A DNA stretch of 64,000 bases from Acestrorhynchus altus (GCA_034509495.1 CM067507.1:10650997-10714996), one strand, 5' to 3'. Shown: positions 1-12,729, counted from the stretch's first letter. Numbers and translations are program-made. The notes: generated from the letters alone by a model not told the origin.

Positions 1-223
1 AATAAAATAGAGGGAGGGAAGATGAAGATAGTTTTGCTTGTAGTAGTGATACAGGTATGAATGAATAATGAATAATGAAGTCCAGGCAATTGGCGTAGTC
101 AAGTAGAAAGTGGATGAGTGGACCGGTATCCGCCAGGCATCCGGGTCAGCTCAGGACATGGGGGGGAAAGGTTAGTGCCCCCATAGAGGTGTTAATGTAA
201 AGCCTGCGTAAAGAGAAAGGTTT

Positions 224-1561
224 TCAGGCGTGATTTAAAGATGGAGAGTGTGTCTGAGTCCCGAACAGTAAGAGGAAGGCTGTTCCAGAGCTGGGGGGCT
301 TTGTAAGAGAAGGCTCGTCCCCAGCTGTGTTCTTCTTGATTCTAGGTATCGTCCTGAAACTGCATAACGGTTGTAGGGTATTAAGAGGTCTTTTAGGTAC
401 TGGGGAGCTAAGCCATTTAGTGACTTGTACGTTAGTAGCAATATTTTGTAGTCGATTCTGAATTAAATTGATAAGCCAATGGAGGGATGAAAGAACAGGA
501 CTAATGTGGTCAAATTTCCGAGTTCCAGTGAGAACCCTCGCAGCAGCGTTTTGTACAGATTGGAGCCTCTGTAGGGATTTCCCTGAGCTACAAGCTAGAA
601 GGGCATTACAATAATCTAGTCTAGATGTGATGAATGCGTGCATCAGTATCTCTGCGTGCTTGCGTGAGAGTGATTTACGCAATTTAGTAATATTGCGTAG
701 GTGGAACAATCCCGTCTTTACTATGTTACTAATGTGGCTGTCGAATGCAAGGTCGGAGTCAGATATAACCCTAAGGTTTCTTACAGTTGTGTTTGGCGTA
801 ATCGAAAAACCATCTAGGTTGATCGGGTTAAAGGGTTCATTAGATCCTAATATTAAGATCTCTGTTTTTTCAAAGTTTAGTAAAAGGAAATTTAGTGTCA
901 TCCAATTTTTAATCTCTTTAACACAGTTTGTTATTTGGCTGAGGCAATGATCCTCATTAGGTTTTGTTGATATGTAGAGTTGGGTGTCATCCGCATAGCA
1001 GTGAAAGTCAATGTCATGCTTTCGGATGACATCACCGAGCGGTAATAAGTAAAGGGAGAACAGTAGTGGACCTAGGACAGACCCTTGTGGGATGCCATAT
1101 TTTACTGTAGCGTGATAGGAGTGAGTATTATTTATGCTTACACACTGAATCCAATTTAGGACTGATCCTTTAATTCCTAAGTGATTCTCAAGTCTATGAA
1201 GCAAAATGGAATGATTAATGGTATCGAATGCGGCACTAAGATCCAATAATACTAAAATAGCATTATGGTTTCTATCACGGGAGAATCGGAGGTCATTTGT
1301 AACTTTAACCAGAGCTGTTTTGGTGCTATGGTTAGGTCTAAATCCAGATTGGAGAGCCTCGTTTAAGTTGTTATGGTGGAGGTAGGTGCACAGTTGGTCG
1401 GACACTACTTTTTCTAAGATCTTTGCTAAGAACGGGAGGTTTGCTATCGGTCTGTAGTTTGTAAGTTTGTGAGGGTCAAGATTTGTCTTTTTCAAAATGC
1501 GATTAATAATTGCATATTTAAGAAATTTGGGCATGTATCCTAGACTAAGTGAAGAGTTCAC
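224..1561 (-). pseudogene. LINE reverse transcriptase domain
   Basis: A 445-codon open stretch with RT fingers, palm and thumb motifs. The catalytic aspartates are visible in LDLSAAFD and YADDTQ. Its first Met is internal, because the same frame continues upstream past a single TGA into the endonuclease ORF. The C-terminus is out of frame after about residue 370. It is not a host gene. Confidence 0.88.
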
Positions 1562-1606
1562 TATATTGAGTAATGATTGGATAATGGTTGGAGCAACCTG
1601 TTTAAA

Positions 1607-2468
1607 TCATCGTGTGGGTACTGGATCTAGTGCACACAAGGATGATTTTGAGGAGCTAATTAAACTAAGGAGATCTTTTTCATTGACAGGCTGAAAGTGT
1701 TCTAACCTTGACTCAATATCAACACCAGTACTGCTCTTAAATGTGTGAGGAGGTGAGGTTGGAGCCAGATTATGAATCATTTGTCGAATTATTTCTATTT
1801 TGACGTTAAAGAATGTCATAAAGTCATTACAGGAGATGTCTATTGGAATGTCTGAGCCTGTGTTGTGGCTGCTGGTTAATTTTGAAAAGGTATTAAACAG
1901 GTATCTAGGATTGTCCTTATAATCTGTGATGGTGTGTTTTGAGGCATCTCTAAAAATTTCTAGTTTTGTTTGCTGCCATTTGCGTTCATAGCTGCTCTGT
2001 TTCAGGGTGTGCGTGTGGTCATTGTACCACGGAGCTAATTTTTTCTCTTTAATTAGTTTGGTTCTGATTGGAGCTACATAGTCCAACTTTGAGCGCAGTA
2101 CTGAGTTTAGAGTGTTTATTGTACAGTCGAGGTCACTATGGTTGGAGTGGACAGCGACTGTGGATAGGTCGGGGAGAGTATTAATGAGTTCATTAACTGT
2201 TGAGGTTGTAATGGTGCGTCTATTAAGGGAACGAGGTGAGTGATGTATGTTGTGGTGTAAGATTAAGTCGAATGTAATTAGATAATGATCTGAAATGGAG
2301 TCGTTCTGTGAGATACAAGTTACATTGTCTATGTCAGTACCCAGGGTTAAAACTAGATCTAGGGTGTGGTTGAATCGATGGGTTTGTTTCAACCCAAAGT
2401 CATCCAAAATGGACTGAAAGGCCATTTTAAGTGGATCCTGGGCCTTTTCAAAGTGGATATTAAAGTCT
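1607..2468 (-). pseudogene. LINE endonuclease C-terminus and linker
   Basis: Starts at the GDFNIHF motif and runs through MAFQSILDDFGLKQ and the SISDHYLITFDL motif. The SDH signature is typical of APE-type LINE endonucleases. It ends DPVPTR before a TGA. Upstream stops remove the N-terminal part. Confidence 0.82.
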
Positions 2469-3144
2469 CCAACAATTACAGGTTTGTCAGTAGAAAGAGC
2501 TACTTGGGGTCAGAAGTCTATGAACTCAGTGAGAAAGTCTGTATACGGACCAGGAGGACAGTAGATAGTGATAAGTTGAAAAGCATGTTGCTTTTTTTAG
2601 ACAGGAGCTGGGTCCGATATCTTTAGGTTAACTATTTCGAAAGATTTTGCTTCATATCCTGAGTTTTGAGTAATAGCTAAGGCGGAGTCTTATATTGTGG
2701 CTACACCACCTCCACGACCAGATCTGCAAGGGTGACTGTAGTGACTGAAGGAGGGAGGACAAGATTTGTTCAGAGCTATATATTCATTGGGTTTAGCCCA
2801 GGTTTCACAGAGACACAGGGCACTAAGGTCATTATCAGTGATTATTTCATTCACAATCACTGCTTTTGAGGTTAAGGGTCATATGTTTAATAATCCCAGT
2901 TTGATACGTGAGCTGCTGGTTCTCAGAGAGCTGGGAGATTTGGTTCTAATTCTAATAAGGTTATTAATAACAGCAGGGTAAGGTTGTATTGATAGTATAG
3001 TGGAGAGGTTTAGAAACAGTACTTACTTCAGAACTGTGACCAGTGATGGAGTGAATCACTTTCCTGCCAAGTGTCTAATCTAATTACCTCACTGGTGTGA
3101 CTGTATGAAGTCAGTCAAACCTGGTGAAGAACCTCCTGGATGTT

Positions 3145-3268
3145 CCCGGAGAGTCCTATTCATTGGTAGTACTTCTCTACAGGGACTAGTAGCAATGAGA
3201 CGGACTTAATGTTGCTAAATGCCTTTATTAGAGGAGGTATTCACAAACATTTGGACATATAGTGCATT
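3145..3268 (+). mobile_element. Right end of a dispersed non-autonomous DNA element
   Basis: Shares the motif CCTATT...CTCTACAGGGACTAG and the terminal TTTGGACATATAGTGCAT with the fuller copy at 32171-32705. Only the right end is present. The wider family resembles a short terminal-inverted-repeat element of the Tc1/mariner type, which is an inference. Confidence 0.5.
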
Positions 3269-3269
3269 T

Positions 3270-4389
3270 ATGATTTGTTTCTGTGCATTTCATAGCAGTT
3301 CAACCCTATTGCAATTTTTTTTACCTAAAATCATACTATGGGTAACCCACAGTAGTTACTGTATATACAGCATGTCATATATTGAAAAAAAAGCTCATTG
3401 TTAGCAAAATATTACAGAGAAATATTACACTCTGAAACAGAATTTCAGCTATTTATATCTTTTTAAAGTCAGCAGTATGACACATTTCAATGCTGTTAAC
3501 TGGAACGGCATTAAACTGTTTATGCATGGCTTCTACTTAAGGTATTATTCCAGAGACATGCACTTATGCTGATCTTTAAGACTGTAAAGCTGACAGTAAC
3601 ACTGTGTGCCTTAATGCCAAACTAAGAGATGAACTACCTTACTGATACACAAATACCATCACATCTGGACGAACAACATGTAAAATGTGTTCGAATACTT
3701 TTTCTTTGGGGTGAGAATAATAAATAAGTAAATCTAATGTAAAATAGAGGCTTACATTACAAAACAAATAAACTAACAAACAAAATGAAAAGTATTGAAA
3801 TCTGATTCTAAACTCTTGTATTGAAGAAAGTATGGATTTCATTTAGCAGCCTGATTTGGACCTGCAGCTGCTCCTCACCTCCTTTTCAAAACAAACCTTT
3901 ACAGAAATGTGAACTTTATTAGGGAGCGTTGCTTTAATTATCAGAGCAGGAGGGGGTCTCAAACATCTGCTTAAATGTGTTTGTTATTAGAGCTGGATCA
4001 GAGAAGAAAGGAGAGACATGGGAGAGAAGAAAGGAAGAAAGGAAATCATGGAACAGGAGGTAGTGCTCATAGGGGAAACTCAGGCTGTGTGTTTTACCCT
4101 TTGAAAGACTTGTGGCAAGTCCAGACTTTAGTTTCTTACTCTTGTGACTACATACAGTACATAGGGATTTCATAGTGACTACTGAATAATTCATCATCTA
4201 ACAAACAGCCCATGGTCCAGATCAATATAGAAACATGTTTTTTTCTTTGAACTCAAAGTAACATTTAAGCAACTAAAGGTCTTTCTCACATTGGCTGATG
4301 TTAATGTTCATGAGTCAAGATATGAACATCAAGAGAACACTGAACAACAATGATGTGCAGGGTTACGGAAAGAAAGGCAGTGCTCTCCA
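3270..4389. other. No gene seen
   Basis: AT-rich sequence with scattered short open frames that show no recognisable domain. No repeat was identified. Confidence 0.5.
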
Positions 4390-5000
4390 AAAAATGTTGC
4401 TGCCTTTCTGTAGTTTGCTAAAAATTACACAGACAAGTCAGAATGCTATTGGAACAATGTTTTGTAGACAAATGACACCAAATGGATCTTTCTGGTGTAA
4501 ACAATGAAGGAAATTGATTTGGGAAAAGGATACCTGCATAAATAAACGATCCATATTAAATGTGGTGGTAGTATCACGGTTGGGTCCTGTTTTGCTACAT
4601 CTTTGCCATGGCTTGCCATTTACCATTGATATAATCTTGACTTATCAAGTATACCAGCAAATTATACTAGCAAATTCTAAAGGAAAATGTCAGGACCAAG
4701 AGCTGAACTATTGGTCATGCAGCAATATAATAAATTAATGTTTTGGAAAGGCTAAGTCAAAGGCCTCCGCTAATCCAATAGACGTTATGGAAGCAGTTCA
4801 TGGGAGGAAACCCAGAACTGACCTGCTTTGTACAGAGGAATGGTCTAAATTTTCATCTATGTGCTGAACACTTCATGGAAATTTATTTGGAGTTATTGAT
4901 GGAGTTATTCAAATTAAATCAAAGTTCAATTGGCCATGGACAGTTGAACATGGCATGAAATGGAAGCCGAATCAAACCTGCTAATCTTAGGCTACATTCA
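4390..5000 (+). mobile_element. Tc1-like transposase relic
   Basis: The DNA follows the middle and end of a teleost Tc1-like transposase. It has a GGTGGTAGTATCACGG stretch (the GGGSxMVW region), then a CAGCAAATTCTAAAGGAAAA segment, a CATGCAGCAA segment (QQDND region), and GTTTTGGAAAGGCTAAGTCAAA (VLEWPSQSPDL region). Multiple indels and stops leave no usable frame. The relic at about 45880-46200 is from the same or a close family. Confidence 0.75.
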
Positions 5001-5814
5001 CACAGCAGGAAAAGTGTCCCTATTCCCTTTTTCTGAAAAATCTTTTCATTTTTAATGTGACCTATATCTGACATTCATCTGAACAGTTTGTGTTCCCAAA
5101 CTCACAGGCATGTGCAAAAAGTCTGCTCGCAGAGGTTCACTGGAGCTATCAATGAGCTGTAGTGACTGACAGCTGGGTTTATCACTGAGAAATAGTGCAC
5201 ATTATTTGGCCAATTCTTTGTTTTGCATTCTTCATTTTTTAAACTTTGCCTTTTATTTTCTTTTGCTTTTTAATTTTTCTACAATCAGCAATCATTAGAC
5301 ACAGAGATATTGCGGTATGTTTTAATCTGGGCAGAGACATCTTTTACCTCACCATCCCACGACTTAAAACCTCCCTCACTGTTGTCCATTTTTCCTTCTT
5401 GTCGCAAGTCCATAAGGAATGTCAAGTTGGATTGACGTACAGAAGTTACCAACATGTACTGTATGTATGACTGCTTCTCATGAAGTTGCTACAGTAGATA
5501 ATGAACAGTAATTTATAACACTCTATTAGAGGTTTAGTGTGCCAGGAGTACCAGGTGAAGTGTGGTGCTTTGTTTGCTGTTGCAGGTTTTTGCACACACA
5601 ACTCACACAGCCCCATGCTGTGGGCAGCCATTGGGTTTAGGCCTCTGGGGAACATCACACACAGATTCATTACAAAGAAGTAACCTACTATTAATAATAT
5701 CACCACTGATACTGCTGCTGCTCCTACTCCCCACTGCTCCATCTCACCATGGAGAGCAGAACACAGAGGGAAACATCAGGCTTGTCAGGGTGTCACCTAT
5801 TCGTTCACTCACTC

Positions 5815-5816
<2 letters not shown>
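5001..5816. other. No gene seen
   Basis: Unique-looking sequence without recognisable coding or repeat content up to the GT array at 5817. Confidence 0.45.

Positions 5817-5881
<65 letters not shown>
5817..5881 (+). repeat. (GT)n microsatellite
   Basis: Pure GT dinucleotide run of about 65 bases. A (CA)n run starts about 120 bases downstream, so a + strand transcript could fold back on itself here. Confidence 0.97.
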
Positions 5882-5882
<1 letters not shown>

Positions 5883-6002
5883 TTGAGTGAGAAAGAGGGA
5901 AGAAGAGGAGCAAACAACCGGCTGATTTTACATTTTCCAATTGTGTTCTCTCACCATCATCTTATGGTGCTTACCTTCTTACAGAATAAATTATCAATTA
6001 AT

Positions 6003-6003
<1 letters not shown>

Positions 6004-6081
<78 letters not shown>
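6004..6081 (+). repeat. (CA)n microsatellite
   Basis: Pure CA run of about 78 bases, complementary to the GT run just upstream. Confidence 0.97.
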
Positions 6082-6083
<2 letters not shown>

Positions 6084-6310
6084 GCCATGTTTTCCCACTC
6101 TCCTTAAATGTTGTGCTGGAGTCATCAGCAGCCATTAGGCTGAGCGCTCTGAAGCATGTGCCTCTGAAACATGAGGATTTATTATTGCATGTTTAATTGA
6201 TTTCATACAGAAAATTATGGAGGAAAGCTGCTTATGCTCTTCTGCTATCTGTTCGAGGGGAAAAATTAAATACTGTCCTAAATAATTGCAGCTGCTGTTT
6301 GCCACAAGCC

Positions 6311-6329
6311 ACCCCCCCACCCACACCCA

Positions 6330-6372
<43 letters not shown>

Positions 6373-6403
6373 ACACACAAATACACAAAACCCCTATTCC
6401 CTC

Positions 6404-6439
<36 letters not shown>

Positions 6440-6440
6440 A
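6311..6440 (+). repeat. (CA)n compound array
   Basis: Imperfect CCCACA then CA repeats in two blocks (to about 6380, and 6411-6440) separated by a short unique stretch. Confidence 0.9.
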
Positions 6441-6614
6441 TTCTCCCAGTTCCCCTGGCTTCCTGGTCTTCCAGTGCAAATTAAGCACTGGCCCAAAATA
6501 CCAGACCTTGTAACAGGATTTACTCAATGTGTTTAAGAGGTAGAGGAAATAATTAGTCCTATTACTGATAACATTAATCAGGTTAACGGCCATGCCTCAT
6601 AATGGTACGAGTAT

Positions 6615-6616
<2 letters not shown>

Positions 6617-6672
<56 letters not shown>
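6617..6672 (+). repeat. (CT)n microsatellite
   Basis: Pure CT run of about 56 bases. The sequence that follows (about 6676-6745) recurs in diverged form after the CT-rich block at 7787-7855. Confidence 0.95.
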
Positions 6673-6678
<6 letters not shown>

Positions 6679-6954
6679 GTTCAATTCAAGGTTGGCTTAA
6701 TGGCATGGCCAATATTAACACTTGTTTGACCACAGCTTTGGTAACAGCCAAAGAAATCCTCTCTTCTGCTCTTTCTCTTTCTCCCTATCATGTTTCCCCC
6801 TGTCTTTCTCTCTCATTCTCTCTCTATCTGTCTGTCTTTCTCTCTCCCTATCTGCCTCTCTCTTAGTCTGCTTCTTTTCTTCACTGCCTTTCTTTCCTTC
6901 TCCCTCACTCTCACTTTCCCTTTCTGCTCTGTCTTCTTTTTCCATCTATTTCTC

Positions 6955-7790
6955 TCTCCATCACTCTACCTTCCTTATGCTCTCCCCCTCATTCTCTGTC
7001 CTCCTCATTCTCTCTCACTCACTATGCTTTCCTCATGCCCTCTCCCTCACTCTACCTTCCTTATGTTCTCTCCCTCACTCTCTGCCTTCCTTATGCTCTC
7101 TCCCCCGCTCTCTGCCTTCCTTGTGCTCTCTCCCTCACTCTCTGCCTTCCTTGTTCTCTCTCCTTCACTTTTAATCAAATCAAATCAACATTTGTATAGC
7201 GTTCTTCACAACTGAAGTTGTCACAGAGCAGCTTTACAGAAATCAAGAAATAAGAAGGTGAACAACAGATGAACAAAGGATAAGAGATAGATCCCCGAGT
7301 GAGCAAGCGAAGCGGTGAAAGGGCAAGGTCAAACTACTTATACAAAGTTAGGGGATACTGGACCCCCACACCTCTGTTCAATTACTCGGGTATACTGCAA
7401 CAATTTTAGTTTGCTGGTAGACATGACAGTAACAGAAGTGTTCATAGTTGGTGATGATGGGTGAGCAGCTAGTCTATGTCAGGGTGGGAAACTAGTCCAG
7501 GTCCAGTAGCCGGAAAGTGGAAAGCCAATGTAAAGATGTATCTATGTAGCTTATGTTATCTTCTGGTTCTCTCCTTAGTTAGGACCCTGGCTGCAGCAAC
7601 TAACTGAAGTCTATTTAGGTTCCTGCTTAAACATCCTGACAATAATGTATTGCCATAATCTAACCTTTTTGCCTTCCTTATGCTCTCTCCCTCAATCTCG
7701 GATTTCCTCATGCTCTCTCCCTCACTCTCTGCCTTCCTCATGCTCTCTCTCTTACTCTCTGTTTTCCTCATGCTGTCTCCCTCACTCAAT
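6955..7790 (+). repeat. Pyrimidine-rich minisatellite, about 30-bp unit, split by a LINE fragment
   Basis: Units of the form CTCCCTCACTCTCTGCCTTC followed by CTTATGCTCT repeat from about 6955 to 7170. They resume from about 7667 to 7790 with the same unit. The gap holds the LINE 3' fragment, so the array existed before that insertion. Confidence 0.8.
7172..7666 (-). mobile_element. LINE 3' fragment inserted in the minisatellite
   Basis: Starts AATCAAATCAACATTTGTAT and contains CACAGAGCAGCTTTACAGAA, a common teleost LINE 3' region. On the - strand it encodes the end of an RT (LDYGNTLLSG, then LNRLQLVAAARVLT). This is a typical 5'-truncated insertion of an L2-like element. Confidence 0.75.
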
Positions 7791-9906
7791 TCAATTAAAA
7801 TCAAAGTTGATTTTTTGGCCTGACAAATATTGACATTTTTATTGCCAAAGCTGTGTCCAAGTTTTAAGAAAATTACAATATAAAAGAAAAAGAAAAAAAG
7901 AAAGTTTGACCAATAAATGAATGATATTTATGGTTAATGTATGAACAGGATGATACTAATAATATTAACAACAATAATAACCATAATAACTATAATATAT
8001 TGTACATTATAATCATCCATATTTTTATTCTGCAACATGTATATAGGGCTGGGTATTTTTAATATGGCCTGAGACCTCTGAGTGTCTATCAGACTATGAC
8101 AGGCATGAATGTACTGCCCTGCCATAGTACAGTGCAATATGTTTCTCTCTCCTTTCTTCTTATTGTCTGTTAGTTCATTTCAAATCAGTTCAGGTTAGCT
8201 ATATTGGCACAACTTTCAAAACAATGTTTTCCACTTACACAAATTTTATATCAGTATATCAGTGAGTAACTAATAACAACTAATAATAATGTGAAACATT
8301 TAATATAAGACAAATATTACTATCATTCATCATTAAACGATATAAAATAACAGTAAGAAGAATAACTTTCAGCTGTCTGCAATAAGCCAACCAAACAACA
8401 GCAATTTAAATAGATCAACAATATTTATTTATTTATTTATTAGTCTTAATTACAGTTGGTTCATGGTGGAAGATGGGGTTTGGTGTGGGTACGGTTTAGT
8501 ATTTATCTCTCCCTCAATATTTCTCTCTCCTTTCTTTTCACTCTAGCATTTTATTTCTCCTTCATTTTCTGTTTCTATCTCTCCTGTCTTTTTGCTACCT
8601 TCACATTGCTGTGGTTGATCTAATCAGCACAATGGAGGCATTAGTAGGGCTGAAAGTGAGTGTTTGGAACTGTATTTGGCAGGTGCCAGAGGAGGTAGGT
8701 AGGCCATGAGTATGTGAAAGGGTTTCTGTGCATCCCCTTCCCCCCCAAATATGGTTGCTGTATTCTGAAAGAATTTTAAAGGTGCCAACACCTCTTTTCT
8801 GGTTTAGTGGGGTCTGTACTGCCCAGTAGGTCTGGGTAATTGGAGTTAAATATATACAGTGTGATGTAAACATCTTTCTTTAGCTAGGGCATGAGTTTGA
8901 ATGGTATTTCAGAGGCGGAATAATGCTTCTCATAAATACACACAAATAACTATGTGTTGAGTGTATTTAAGCCTAAAGCCTTTTCTCACTATTCATTTGA
9001 TTGATAAGTCCAAGATAAAATAGGAGTGCTATCCTCTTTAAACTAGCAAATATATTCTTTCATTTGATTTCTAAATTGATCTTACTTCAGTGTATGTAAG
9101 AAAGTGAAAGGGTTGAAAAAGCCCAGAGCAAGAGCTTTTATTGAAATGAAGTGCAAGAATACATTCCAGAAAAGCTCATTTGAAATAACAAAATCATTTA
9201 GCATCAGATGATGATGTTTACAAGGATGTTCAGTGTTGAGCAAGGGGGGATATCAGTGAATTTATATGAACAAACTAACAAGAGATAAGACAGAAATTCA
9301 AATAAACCTCTCAGTATCGTCCTATAGCACAAGATGAAGGAAGAGATGAAGCAGAAACTTAGCAGAAGAAATAGTTTTATCGGGTGGAAAGGCATTAAGG
9401 AGAAAGCTCTCTAATATGTGGGGATGAATTTAATCGGGGGTTTCTTATAGTGCTCCATTAATAGTGTTTCAACAGGATGAGCTGGACAAGACCAAATCCA
9501 ATCAAATCTCTGTAATCCGGTTTGTCTGGATCAGGCTATCACCTCTGGGACATCCCAAAAATAAAATCTGTAGTCCGCATCCTGTGTCCTGCTGCCACAC
9601 TGCTGGTCCTACATCAGAGCAGATGGACCAGGCTTGTCAGTGATAATAGTGTTTATTCATATAGGATCTAAAAATATGTTTGTTTCACTGAAGAACAGAT
9701 GTCAGAGGCATATACTGAATAGTTCAGACGCCATTGGTTTTTGGTGTGTGAGAATTTAAGACTGACATAAATGAATTGAAAACGTCAACATAATTTAGAG
9801 ACCAGACACCAACCTAAGGCCCAATATTGTACCAGCAGACAACACTGACACTATTAGTGGAGTAAAAATACAGGATTAAAGTGACATTGAATGCGTTTAT
9901 TAGGTA
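7791..9906. other. No gene seen
   Basis: AT-rich. The start (to about 7855) shares a diverged repeat with 6676-6745, and a third weaker copy is near 8165-8215. Otherwise there is nothing recognised. Confidence 0.45.
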
Positions 9907-9914
9907 TTCTAAAT

Positions 9915-10063
9915 CTGTGTTTCTCAACCCTGTTCCTTGAGGCACCCTGCCCTGCACAGTTTAGTGGTTTAGTGCCCTTTCAAAGATGTGGTTATTTTAA
10001 AACAGGGAATCCACTAAAATGTACAGGACAGGGTGCCTCCAGGACCAGGACTGAGAAACACTG
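9915..10063. mobile_element. hAT-type MITE, 149 bp
   Basis: Ends are inverted repeats (CTGTGTTTCTCAACCCTG at left, GAGAAACACTG at right) with matching GAGGCACCCT / AGGGTGCCTC inside. The flanks TTCTAAAT (9907-9914) and TTCTAAGT (10064-10071) match at 7 of 8 bases, the 8-bp target duplication expected of hAT elements. It has no coding capacity. Confidence 0.75.
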
Positions 10064-10071
10064 TTCTAAGT

Positions 10072-11639
10072 TCTAAGTACTTAGAGTATAAATAGTACGT
10101 AATAGTACATAATGGTTTGTGATGGTTAGGGGAAAGCATGGTCAGATTTTATTTAAGCAGTGCATGTTTGTATTGGTTGGTTGAAGGATTTGAGGTGTTA
10201 GTAATGACCAGTTACCAGAAATGTTTGGTTATGGTGGATTTTCCATTGAAGGAGGAAGTGTTTCTAATTTATGGTTTCTAATTTAGTTCTTTAACTCTTA
10301 TTATTCATCTATGCCAAGGAAAATGCAGTTTGAGCATCAATTAACCAGACCTTATTTAAACAAAAAAAAACTGCTTGGTGTAATATAAATATCAGATGAT
10401 CAGATCAGATGATCAGATCAGATTTATGTGTCTTATACACAAACATTTTCACATTATGTTTCCAGTTTTGCAAAGCTGTCAAACTCTTTATTCTTTCTCA
10501 TCCATTACCCTTCTTTGCCTCTGTCTCCTTTCCATCATTGTGTGAGCGGGGCTGCAGGTGGCCTTTGGCCCTGGGCTGTCACTCACTCTTTAGGGCGGCA
10601 GATGGGCGTGAAGTGTGGGCTAATAGCCGTGGCAGTGGGATGAGAGAGGGAGAGACAGGCCGTCTCACCTTCATTCTCCCACACCTCTGAGAGATGAGTG
10701 GAGGCCAGCGGAGGCCGCAGTGGGGTCTAATGTGGTGTGACAGCTCTCTCAGTGCAGCCTTGGTCTGCATGGACCAGCAAGGCAGGAGTCTAGACCTGAG
10801 AATGGCCATCATGGCTACCTGCAGACCATGCATCTAAACTAAGCCTTTGCATCAGCATGACTCAGCCAAATGTCTTTTTTGGATTATTTAATTTAGATAC
10901 ATAGGAGCAGGCATCAGCACCTACCAAGTCTCTGGTTGTTATCAGAGAGAATTTGCTGTCAGCATGGCATAGTTGCCCAAGAAGGGAAAACTATATTTCC
11001 TCAGAATATATGAAGAAATGTTATATGAATGTAATAAAGTGAACTTTTGTTGGAGTAACTGTCTCTGTCCAGGGAAGTCTTTCTATTAGATTTTAGAGTA
11101 TTGCTGTGAGGATGTGATTACATTCAGCAACAAGAGAATCTTCAGCTTTCCAAAACTATTTGATTGAGCACTACTGGTTAGGACTATGTATTGGAAATAA
11201 ACTTTTCCATATTCAATATATTGCATTACTTGATACTTGTTGGAGTAAAAACCCTGAATGTTTATTTTTGTAGTATTATCATTAGATGTATTGCTTCAAG
11301 GCTCTGAAATTTAAGGAGCAGCTGTGGATGTGAAGTCATAACCCCACCCTGTTTTTCTGAGTGTATTTCCGATCTGTATTACTCACTGAAAACTGATGAC
11401 AGGTCAATGGCACCATGCTGGGTAGACAGCATGTTCTGTCATTTGTTGAGATGTGTATCATGTCTGAAGGTTACTCTAAACCAAAGGTTATGAAATTTAC
11501 ATTTCTGGCATGTAGATGCCCAGAAACTGCAGCATGCAATGTGCAATTGTTAATTAAAAATTGGGACGGTGTTTTTGAGAACTAATGTATCATGAAATGT
11601 AATATTATGTATTATATTAAGTATATCATCATTTTATGA
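10072..11639. other. No gene seen
   Basis: No supported gene. A small tandem (CAGATGATCAGAT units) lies at about 10393-10424. Bases near 11030-11110 resemble internal parts of the dispersed element family seen at 51662 and 32171, weakly. Confidence 0.4.
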
Positions 11640-11912
11640 CACTCCTACTACACCAATTGTACTGGAGCTATGTTCTCTGGAATGATGGTGCTCCATCCAA
11701 TACTTTTGGAATGAGGTGGGGAGTTGCAGTTGATGGTGGGCTGGTAATCATTGGATATCCTGAAATCACTAACACACTTCCTCATAGCAATGTTTCAAAT
11801 CTAGTTGAAAGCCTTCCACTGTCATTAGTGACAGTTAAACCAACAAAAACTTCTTTATAATAATAATGATTGACCAGGTGACCCTATACTTTTGTGTATA
11901 TAGTGTAGTTTA
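11640..11912 (+). mobile_element. Dispersed DNA-element fragment
   Basis: Contains TCTGGAATGATGGTGCTCCAT, which recurs near 28380-28400, and ends TGTGTATATAGTGTA, a right-terminal motif like that at 3268. Left end not defined. Confidence 0.5.
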
Positions 11913-12414
11913 TTGTAATTCCTTTGTTTGAGAAACTGGCACATGAAAGGTTTTGCCACCAGTTTAATTAAAACACTTGTTTACACTTTGCAACTGCAAC
12001 CAGTGGATCAATCCTCACCTGAATAGAATTTGGCTGACTAATAGTTGGTCTGATCAAAGGGCCTGGGCTGTAATTGGCAGGGCCTGTGAGAAATATCTCT
12101 GTGTTGCAGAGAACAAGCACAATCATTGTCACAAGAAACTCCAGCAGAATGGTAAAGAATGTTACATGTCTCTCTAGCAGACAGGCAGATGGAAGTTCTG
12201 AGAGGGATGGAGCTCAGATTCAGGCTCGTGTGCACTAGAGATGGACTAGAGACAATAGAATGGCATTTGAAGTGGAGAATTCAGAGTGTGCATAGTGTCA
12301 GTATCCCAAATGTGGAGCACCAGGGACCATGTGGGAGCTTCTCCCTCACTCTCACTCTATGTCTCCGTGTCTTCTTGCATTTTTCGGCTTGGCTTGCTTG
12401 GTTTTGAGAATGTC

Positions 12415-12416
<2 letters not shown>

Positions 12417-12499
<83 letters not shown>
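12417..12499 (+). repeat. (GT)n microsatellite
   Basis: GT run of about 80 bases with one C interruption near its end. Confidence 0.96.
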
Positions 12500-12727
12500 G
12501 GTATATTTAGAGGCTTGTAATCTTCACTAGTAATCTTCACGGGACGAGGATCTATTGATCAACCCCTGCAATCAAGCCCCATGAAACACTGGCTGTATTC
12601 ATTATCGAGCCCTTTGGCTCCTCTAAAAGTAGACTGAGTGTGTTTAATGAAGGGAAACAAAGGCAAGCAGGGCACCCAGCACACTTGCCAATCACCAGAC
12701 AGTGTGCTAAATAAGCGAGGAAGGGGA

Positions 12728-12729
<2 letters not shown>

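Larger units (their letters stand above)
1..3050 (-). mobile_element. L2-like LINE, endonuclease plus reverse transcriptase, inactive
   Basis: Read on the - strand, about 2990 down to 224, this is a non-LTR retrotransposon ORF2. The endonuclease part shows PGPYTDFLTEF and the catalytic GDFNIH near 2450, but has in-frame stops before it. A linker follows (2425-1607), then a TGA at about 1604-1606. After the TGA the same frame continues into the RT (1561-224). RT motifs are YRPIANLPFLAKILEK, LVLLDLSAAFDT, GIPQGSVLGPLLFSLYL and the catalytic YADDTQLYIS. The C-terminal tail (LTYKSLNGLAPQYL) sits in another frame at 441-235, so there is a frameshift near 450. The motif set fits the L2/CR1 group. 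Bases 1-223 look like the 3' UTR. ORF1 and the 5' end are not seen. Confidence 0.9.

Noticed and set aside
224..1561. Large open frame as a host gene
   Set aside because: It is the RT domain of an L2-like LINE with matching upstream endonuclease in the same orientation.
5562..6593. Long frames over GT/CA arrays (VCVCVC or HTHTHT proteins)
   Set aside because: They come from dinucleotide repeats open in several frames. The same holds at 12286, 29610, 30436, 32873, 46512 and 48799.
6715..7215. Ser/Leu-rich or Arg/Glu-rich frames over pyrimidine-rich DNA
   Set aside because: Products of CT/GA composition and of the minisatellite. The same applies to 18229-18744, 35048-35395 and 53462-53892.
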